From positions 76,861,835 through 76,925,834 of the forward strand of contig JAVIAB010000041.1 of NCBI GenBank assembly GCA_032433765.1: 64,000 nucleotides of DNA. Direction: 5' to 3'. The translations under genes and the position numbers were made by a program. Below the pieces are notes generated by a model. It searched no databases. It worked only from the letters and a program-made list of their open reading frames with translations, and had not been told where the DNA came from. The DNA is from Megaustenia siamemsis. Its lineage: Eukaryota; Mollusca; Gastropoda; Stylommatophora; Ariophantidae. Below, one piece after another: positions 56,881 through 64,000 of the stretch; within the stretch, counting starts at the first letter, position 1, and the number at the start of each line of letters is the position of its first letter.

Positions 56881-58190
56881 ACACCTTACTCCTACTGAAA
56901 GATTCGAATTGATAACATGACACACAACCGATAGTTCATCTTGAAACCTTAATACTGATGAAGGCCTCTAGTTATTTGATAACGGCACTCAGCCGACAGT
57001 CACATTGAACTCTTGCTAATAATGAAGAGTCCTATATTGATAATCACGGCACACAGCCGATAGTTCATCTTGAAGCCTGCATACTGATGAAGGCTTATAG
57101 TTATTTGATCACGGCACTCAGCCGACAGTCACATTGAACTCTTGCTAATAATGAAGAGTCCTATACTGATAATCACGGCACACAGCCGATAGTTCATCTT
57201 GAAACCTGCATACTGATGAAGATTTCTAAATTCTGTCCTAATGGCACACAGCCGACAGTTCAACTTGATATGCATTATCTACTGATGAAGATTTCTAAAT
57301 TCTGTCCTAATGGCACACAGCCGACAGTTCAACTTGCTATGCATTAGCTACTGATGAAGATTTCTAAATTCTGTCCTAATGGCACACAGCCGACAGTTCA
57401 ACTTGATATGCATTATCTACTGATGAAGATTTCTAAATTCTGTCCTAATGGCACACAGCCGACAGTTCAACTTGCTATGCATTAGCTACTGATGAAGATT
57501 TCTAAATTCTGTCCTAATGGCACACAGCCGACAGTTCAACTTGATATGCATTATCTACTGATGAAGATTTCTAAATTATGTCCTAATGGCACACAGCCGA
57601 CAGTTCAACTTGCTATGCATTAGCTACTGATGAAGATTTCTAAATTCTGTCCTAATGGCACACAGCCGACAGTTCAACTTGATATGCATTATCTACTGAT
57701 GAAGATTTCTAAATTCTGTCCTAATGGCACACAGCCGACAGTTCAACTTGATATGCATTATCTACTGATGAAGATTTCTAAATTCTGTCCTAATGGCACA
57801 CAGCCGACAGTTCAACTTGATATGCATTATCTACTGATGAAGATTTCTAAATTCTGTCCTAATGGCACACAGCCGACAGTTCAACTTGATATGCATTATC
57901 TACTGATGAAGATTTCTAAATTCTGTCCTAATGGCACACAGCCGACAGTTCAACTTGATATGCATTATCTACTGATGAAGATTTCTAAATTCTGTCCTAA
58001 TGGCACACAGCCGACAGTTCAACTTGATATGCATTATCTACTGATGAAGATTTCTAAATTCTGTCCTAATGGCACACAGCCGACAGTTCAACTTGATATG
58101 CATTATCTACTGATGAAGATTTCTAAATTCTGTCCTAATGGCACACTGCCGACAGTTCATCTTGATATGCCTTGTCTACACTAGACCTAG
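56881..58190. repeat. 69-bp satellite with diverged 5' relatives
   Basis: From about 57213 to 58184, 14 units of 69 bp begin CTGATGAAGATTTCTAAATT and contain GGCACACAGCCGACAGTTCA. The first six alternate TTGATATGCATTATCTA and TTGCTATGCATTAGCTA, a 138-bp dimer; later ones are uniform. Upstream, 56900-57212 holds diverged ~130-140 bp relatives (ACGGCAC(A/T)CAGCCGA(C/T)AG). Since 69 is 3 x 23 the uniform units form an open frame of 23-residue repeats. Confidence 0.95.
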
Positions 58191-58703
58191 TTGCAACTAA
58201 CTAACTTAGCTATCTCTCACTTGATGACTAGCCTGTTACTACGATCATCAGATCACTAGTGGTTGTAATCTATCTCTACCGTAACTTAGTAACTCACTCT
58301 CTAGTTTGACTACTGGCCACACACTAACCTGTCACCCAAGAATCTGTTTCATACTGTTCCTTGCCCACAGTCTCGTTGTGTCCTGTCGGACACCACGTCT
58401 GCATCTGGCCTCGACTCAAGCTCGAATGAATTATATTCTGCCCTTTGCCTCGACTCAAGCTCGACTGAATTATATTCTCCCCTAGTTCTTTCTCTTCAAT
58501 TTCGTTCACACCTGTCCCTCGCTTTGCACGCTTTTCTACCAATTCACCGCGCCCCCTTACGTGTTTCCCCTTGCATGATCTCCCCGTGGTCTGTCGTTCC
58601 TAATTACATCTACTGTTCCCATTACCTCCCCTTCTCAACCTCTCCTTAATTTTCATCATTACGTCCCCTTGACCACATCTTTTACTTATCACTCTTCTTC
58701 AAA
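58191..58703. other. Unassigned, with a short direct repeat
   Basis: Contains GCCTCGACTCAAGCTCGA…TGAATTATATTCT twice (58411 and 58447 approximately). No gene recognised. Confidence 0.35.
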
Positions 58704-58757
58704 TTAAACTAAACTAAACTAAACTAAACTAAACTAAACTAAACTAAACTAAACTAA
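58704..58757. repeat. (CTAAA)n pentanucleotide repeat, right
   Basis: About ten CTAAA units, same orientation as the left tract at 56354-56466. Confidence 0.95.
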
Positions 58758-58852
58758 AACAATCTTAAATTGCCTACTATGAGAATATACCAAGTGCTGT
58801 TTCATTCACCAAAACATAAAAATGACACCTATCTGGAGGACATATGCAACGC

Positions 58853-60176
58853 TAAAAGAATGGTGCAGTTGAATGCAGTGACTTTAAAACAATACGCCTA
58901 ATGAGCCATGTTACAACAATACTGCTAAAAGTTATACAATGAAGGAGTCAGAATAAAATCAATACTGAATTAGATGAGCAGCAATTTGGATTTATAAAAT
59001 TAGTTGGACAAAAGAAGCCATATTCTGCATGAAAACACTAATCGAAAAGTACACACAAGTAAACAAACCAATATGTGCCTGCTTCATAGACTACACCACA
59101 TCTTTTGATATAGTGCACCTAGTTAGTAGCCTCCGTCAGTCATAGTTGACTATGGATGATTATTATAGTGCACCACAAATAAGTTATAGAATGCCTAAAG
59201 GAGATACTAGATGACATGGACATACAACTAATATGTAATCTATACCGGGAGCAAACAGCAATAATAAAATATAACAAAGAGAACTCTACATCCATTGATA
59301 TAATAAGATGAGTAAGACAGGGATGCATCCAATCACCATCCTTGTTCAATCTATACACTGAGCAAATCTTTAAGAACATCATAGATATGCCAGGCCTACA
59401 AATTAATGGAAAGATAATCAATAACCTAAGATATGCTGATAATACTGTACTACTAGCAGAAAATTCTAAAGATCTACAACAATTACTTAATGAAATAAAC
59501 GAGACAATAAAAAAATGTGGACTATTTATGAATATCAAAAAGACTAAAACTATGATCTTAAACAAAGAAAATACTCAACATCCACTAGTGGATATCAGAA
59601 TTGAAGGAATAGACCAAGGAATTGAGACAATTCAGAACTACAATTACCTTGGACATACTATAACCAGTGATGGGCAATGTAAAACTGAAATAAACAAAAG
59701 AATAGGAATGGTGAAAAGTAATTTTAATGTTATGAAGAACATACTAACATCAAAACAAATAATATCAGGGCTAAAACTAAGAATCGCAAAATGTTATGTC
59801 GAACAAAGAAGTTAAGAAAACAGAACAGAGAATTGAAGCCTTTGAAATGTGGATATATAGAAGAATGAGTAGAATTGGATGGATAGAAAGGAAAACAAAC
59901 GATGAAGTCTTAAAACAAATAAAAATGAAGAGAGAACTGCTAAACACAATTTTAAAAGAACGGATGCAATTTTTGGCCCATGTTAAAAGACACAACAGCC
60001 TACTTAATGTAATCTTGGAGGGGAAAATACAAGGTAAAAGAGGCAGACCAAGACTAACAGAGACGAGTAACATCAAAAAATGGAAAAATCAGCCAATGAC
60101 AACATGCACCATCTAAACACGAGCAGAATGGCGCTCCATGGTAGCCAACCTTCATTGCGGAGATGGCACTCGATGC
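58853..60176 (+). mobile_element. RTE copy D, 5'-truncated and decayed
   Basis: Opens at NGAVECSDFKTI, within 20 codons of the 5' end of copy B. It continues DEQQFGF, CFIDYTTSFDI, LFNLYTEQIFKNIIDMPGLQ, LRYADNTVLLAENSKDLQQL (YADD mutated to YADN), YNYLGHTITSDGQ, RRMSRIGWIERKTNDEVLKQ, HVKRHNSLLNVILEGK, WRSMVANLHCGDGT. Several frameshifts, and a deletion at about 59805 removes the LYGAETW block. The final tail is short (CGATGCTGG). Confidence 0.88.
59120..59163 (+). mobile_element. 44-bp insertion with 11-bp TSD inside RTE copy D
   Basis: TATAGTGCACC stands at 59109-59119 and again at 59164-59174, bracketing TAGTTAGTAGCCTCCGTCAG … TATGGATGATTAT. The RTE frame is restored by removing insert plus one copy. 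The piece ends in GATGATTAT, a LINE/SINE-like tail, so it is probably an extreme 5'-truncated retrocopy. Confidence 0.8.
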
Positions 60177-60304
60177 TGGTGGTCTGGAGTTAGACTAGGA
60201 CTACGTTGGGCTGATAACGCCAGCATCATGTGTCAATGGGTGACGCTGCCATGAGATCAAGAATCATAACCGTGTATACTTCTCAACACTTGATGTGGTA
60301 ACAT

Positions 60305-60405
60305 GAGTAAGATGAGAGAGAGAGAGAGAGAAAGTAAAGAGAGAGAGAGAGTAGAAAGAGAGAGAGAGAGAGTAGAAAGAGAGAGAGAGAGTAGAGTGAG
60401 AGACA
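60305..60405. repeat. (GA)n with AGTAGAAA/AGTAAAG interruptions
   Basis: Four GA runs separated by GTAGAAA-type spacers at ~25-bp intervals. Confidence 0.9.
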
Positions 60406-61189
60406 GAGAACGAAGGTGGGATAGAGTAATATAAGATTCACTGTTTCCACACTGTGGTTGTGATGCTCAAAGTTTAGTTCATGCAAGTAGTTTTTGCCTG
60501 GTTATGCATTGTCTGACAGCTACAAGTTCTGTTCTCTGCTGAAAGATCAAACTTTTGGTTTCCTATTTTTGTTATTTATCTGGGTCACTGAGTCTGGCTT
60601 TTCTTGGTACCTGGCAACAATTTACTTGGCTTCATAATTTCTTCTTCACATCCCGGTATTGTTTACCTTGACCCTTGATTTATCTTGACCGATATTCTCT
60701 CACTTCTAACTAGAAGAGGGATGGCCAGGTGCATGTTTAACACACGGAACACTCTAGTAGTTAGTTTAACGTCGCCTTCTCGTCATTGCCGACCCATCCT
60801 TTTTTCCATTTAATCATCCTGCGATCGACTGAAAATAAGGAAGAAGCCAACGAATGGTTCTAGAACCGACTCTCGGTTCGGCGAGTTCAAACAGTTTCCG
60901 CCAAGAAGTATTGTCAGTCACCTACCTCCTCCTCCCTAACACATTCACCCCACAGTTATTTTACTTTCACTTTCTTTCTCTCCAATCCTCTTTTCTTCAG
61001 TCAATTCTGATTTTGTCGAGCTACAGTGAACAGTTCCATTTTTAAGAGGAAACATTGCTATTGTTGTAATCTGTTTTCATTCTCTGTTACTTCGGTCCTG
61101 GTATAATATGATCAAGAAACGTCAATTAAATTTTAAAAATCTTATCTTTTTCATGGGAAATGGGAATATTATTTTTTATCTATCAACAA

Positions 61190-61348
61190 TAAGAATAGCA
61201 AACCGCAGTGCCTTGTGTGTTTGCAAGTGTTGTCTGTAAATAAAGAGTATAATCTTAAACGGCATTACACACAGCACCACGCCGCTAAATACAAGGACTA
61301 CATTGGTACAATATGTTCTACACTTGTATTCGATTTGAAGAAAAAGGT
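61190..61348 (+). pseudogene. hAT transposase N-terminal BED-like zinc finger
   Basis: The plus frame reads KNSKPQCLVCLQVLSVNKEY, NLKRHYTQHHAAKYKDYIGT, VFDLKKK. The C-x2-C … H-x4-H pattern with KEYNLKRHY is the BED-type finger seen at the start of hAT transposases of the GTF2IRD2/ZBED-like group. It is cut off by the LINE at about 61348. Confidence 0.72.
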
Positions 61349-63450
61349 TAGTGCTCAGAAATCTGTTGAAATCCTCAATTTCCTGGGAAAGATAGGTTGC
61401 CTGATCTTCGGTAGAGTAACACTGTCTAAAGCCTGCTTGTTGTGGGACAAGGAGATTTTGACTTTCCAGGTACCACTGCAGTCTGAGATTGATTATACGT
61501 TCCATTGTTTTGCACAAACAGCTTGTAAGGCTGATTGGTCTATAGCTGGATGTCGTTGAACCATCTTTTCCTGGCTTTAGTAATGGTATCATAATTGCTT
61601 CTCTCCATGCCTGTGGCACTTTACCTGTGATCCAGCAAATGTTGTAGATCTGCAGTAGTTTTGCTTTAGCTGCAGTTCCCAAGTTCTTAATCATTTCATT
61701 AGACACTCCATCACTACCTGGTGACTTTTTCATTTTTAATTTGGATATTGCCAGCTCTAGCTCACTTTGTGTAATGGGTATTTCCATGACTTCATGTGAG
61801 GTCTCTTTTTGTCTTGCATTTTGTTGTTTTAGACGGGTATCTTGACGTTTCTCTAGGCTAATTTCAATATTGTTGTCATTTGCAAAGGAGTCTGCAAAGT
61901 GATTTGTTGCATGTTTACCTGTTAGAATGTTTCCATCCTTCTTCAGTGTAATTTTTGTGTTCCTTTCTGTACCCTCATCATTCAGCTGTTTTACAAGCTT
62001 CCACACTTTTCTTGTGTCACGTTCTAGATTCAAGGACTCTGTTTTCTCTTTCCAGCTTCTTCGTCTGGCTTGTAGTTTAGCCCATTAATATTTGGCTTTA
62101 GCATGTTGATAGTTATTGTGGTGTTCCTGGCAGGGGTTATTTTCTGCTTGCTTTCGAGATATTTCCATGTCATTGTGCAGTTGCTCTAGTTCACTACTCC
62201 AGTATGGTTTGTAGTGTTTTTCTGTGCCCCCCCCCCTAGGTATTGTTTCACTGGCAGCTTGTATTATTAGTCTACTGAATTCATCAACTATTTTGTTGAT
62301 GTCTCTGTCTGTATTTAGATCTTTAGTCAGTACACTGGTGTAATGTTGATACATTTTCCAGTCTGCCTTTTTGTAATTCCATCTGGAGAGAGGTTTGCTC
62401 TCCCTGACGGCCTCGTTTTGCACCACTAAAGGACAGGTTGGTGGTCGCTGCCTCCAAGTTGTTTCCCAACAATTCGTGTGATATTCCAATCCAGGTCTGG
62501 TGAATGGAAAGCAAGATATGGTGTAGATGTAGTATGCCATGATCTGGAATAGAATGTTGGTGGATCTGTTGCCTGGTTTAATAGTATAAACCCATTGTCA
62601 TCCTGCCAATTTTCAAGCTCTTCACCTCTCTTGTCCATAACTTCATAGCCCCAGCTCTGTGAGTGGCTGTTAAAGTCTCCACATACAATTATTCTTTCTT
62701 TTAATGTAATTGTATCTAATGCTAGTGGGCGGTCACTCGGACAGTAGTAGTTAAGTAGGTGAAAGTCTGTATTTCCTGTCCTGAGGTGCAGTATTTGATA
62801 TTCCGCCCCATCCATATACACTTCAATCTGACATGCATTAATGTTGTTCCTTACAAGAGTCAGTATTCCGCCCTTGTGTCTGTTTTTTCTGTCAGATCGG
62901 TAGCACTGGTATCCCCTAATCTTCAAGGCTATGTCGTTGTTTAGATGGGTTTCCTGCAAACAGCACATGCTTACTTGTTCTTCATGCAGGATATTTTCTA
63001 ATTCTATCTTTTTACTGTACCCATCTCTTTTGCTGTTGATGCCTTCAGCATTCCAGTGCATTATTTTGAGTGGTCTTATTTTGGATTGGCCAGTAGCTCT
63101 ATTCTCTCGCCCCCTGACTCCACAGAGCGGTTGAGAAGGACATCCAGTAATAGAGGTTGGGCCCTTTCGAGGCTGAGGGCCCGGCGCTGCACCTGCCTGA
63201 GTGTCCATCACAGGGCGAGTGCCATATCGATTTGCAGTTATAGACATACTTCCCATTGGCGTGAGTGCGTGGCATCCTGGTTTTTGTAGTGCGCCTTTTG
63301 GCTGGTTGCCTCCGACTTCAGCACTTAAAATTGTTAGAGCAGACTGTGGTCTTGCACAGGTGTAGGAAGGCCTGGCCAGTCTTGGTTTTCAGTCCCTGGT
63401 GACTGATAAGCTCCATCCCCACGACAAGGAGCTGGCCTTGATGAGGATCT
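61349..63450 (-). mobile_element. LINE-A relative: EN and RT N-terminal half, nested in hAT
   Basis: Minus strand, right to left: a 5' segment (63450-63100); EN with LKIMHWNAEGINSKRDGYSK, CLQETHLNN, VCGDFNSHSQSWGY and GGSDHQPVL (~63060-62430); the linker RWNYKKADWKMYQHYTSV, RGGGTEKHYKPYWSSELEQL (62390-62100); and RT fingers AISKLKMKKSPGSDGVSNEM, PLLKPGKDGSTTSSYRPISL, VPQQAGFRQCYSTEDQATYL (~61740-61360). It stops before palm motif A. Only one frame shift near 62430-62540 and one near 62085 disturb it, so it is fairly young. The missing 3' end is the opposite of normal LINE 5' truncation. Confidence 0.87.
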
Positions 63451-63720
63451 ATACACATTGACTTTGATGAATTTTTTGCTGCACATGAACGTCCACATTG
63501 TTCTCATTAAGGTTTGTTACATGTCAACTTTAAAATGATCTAACTAAAACATGTTTGTTAAACAATATAAATAGCAACTTTTATTAATTTTTTTAATAAA
63601 TCACCAATGCATTTTTAACTCTGTTGCAACAAAATGATTTATGTAAGCAAATAATGCTGATAAATAACAAAAATATTACATGAAAAAAATGCCAAGTTTA
63701 TTTGTATTTATGTTGTTAAG
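63451..63720. other. hAT 3' interior, little recognised
   Basis: AT-rich. A short frame near 63460 (HIDFDEFFAAHERPHCSH stop) could be the transposase C-terminus but is too short to be sure. Confidence 0.3.
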
Positions 63721-63798
63721 TCTGTGGCGGGCCACACAAAAAAAATAATTAAAAAATGGCCCGCCATTTGAAATAAATTGCCCATCCCTGAACTAGAC

Positions 63799-64000
63799 AG
63801 TCACACACGCAATTTTATAGCACACCACAAGGATAACGAGCAATGATCGATATAACATTTATTTTTACCTCCAGTGATGGTGTAATTTTAATTATTGCAA
63901 TACATTAATGAATTCAATGCTTTCTCTTCTTCAACGACAATTTGTCCTCTTTCTTCTTTTACTTTAGAAAAAGTATTAAATGAACAGATTTATTGTTGTG
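63799..64000. other. Unassigned flank right of the hAT element
   Basis: No feature recognised. Confidence 0.3.

Larger units (their letters stand above)
60716..63790. mobile_element. hAT DNA transposon, gutted and carrying a LINE
   Basis: The right end reads …TTGCCCATCCCTG (63778-63790), the reverse of the CAGGGATGGGCAA terminus typical of Charlie-like hAT elements. The left end is GAGGGATGGCCA (60716-60727), 10 of 12 matching. Flanks AACTAGAA (60708-60715) and AACTAGAC (63791-63798) form an 8-bp TSD with one mismatch, the size expected of hAT. A subterminal GGCGGGCCA…TGGCCCGCC inverted repeat lies at 63726-63765. Inside, a transposase zinc-finger start is followed by a LINE insertion; the DDE/dimerisation part is gone. 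Confidence 0.65.

Noticed and set aside
57630..58184. 184-codon frame made of 23-residue repeats as a real protein
   Set aside because: The frame is open only because the unit is 69 bp. Neighbouring units carry a TAG in the same frame, and there are no splice or promoter signals.
57213..58184. Hammerhead ribozyme in the 69-bp satellite (CTGATGA present in each unit)
   Set aside because: No GAAA box follows at the right place and no stem II is formed; the opposite strand also lacks a core.

Overview
This is a gene-poor, transposon-saturated eukaryotic (animal) window with no bacterial architecture. The host is most likely a gastropod mollusc. The basis is the only host genes visible, which encode fucolectin-type (F5/8C/FTP) galactose-binding domains joined to MEGF-like EGF repeats, a family I know to be expanded in snails. 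The mobile elements (RTE, I-group LINEs, Penelope, Polinton, hAT, tRNA-derived repeats) fit, but the species is an inference.

Layout. 0-3.8 kb: LINE debris with two fresh-looking insertions that keep target-site duplications (TSDs). 3.8-4.5 kb: a ~40-bp minisatellite. 4.5-8.4 kb, minus strand: a decayed lectin/EGF gene whose interior holds a Penelope-like element (6.3-8.06 kb). 8.4-10.6 kb: two decayed LINE reverse transcriptase/RNase H segments. From 11.4 kb rightwards, four exons (11383-11547, 17854-18045, 51028-51246, 54038-54259) form one coherent plus-strand gene. All its junctions are phase 1, its ORF is open, and it encodes two galactose-binding-like domains. Its first intron carries a 4.8-kb satellite of 58-bp units. 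Its second intron (~33 kb) carries nearly everything else.

Inside that second intron lie: an RNase H-type LINE (19.3-22.2 kb); an RTE-like element on the minus strand (23.5-36.6 kb) broken by two later insertions; an 8.8-kb tandem array of 438-bp units with a tRNA-like promoter region, bounded by a 14-bp TSD (27170-35978); another RTE copy; and an 11.46-kb near-perfect palindrome (39405-50865). The palindrome has a 6-bp TSD (TTAGGA), 5'-AGTAGTATAC termini, and a Polinton-type DNA polymerase B C-terminus at the outer end of each arm. Both arms are otherwise filled with 32-, 220- and 136-bp tandem repeats.

54-64 kb: more LINE fragments, a SINE-like repeat, a 69-bp satellite flanked by CTAAA repeats, a fourth RTE copy, and a hAT element (60716-63790) containing a LINE.

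The two strongest candidates for something undescribed are the palindromic Polinton derivative and the tRNA-like 438-bp concatemer inserted as one unit. Most long open frames in the satellites are by-products of unit lengths divisible by three and are not annotated as genes.
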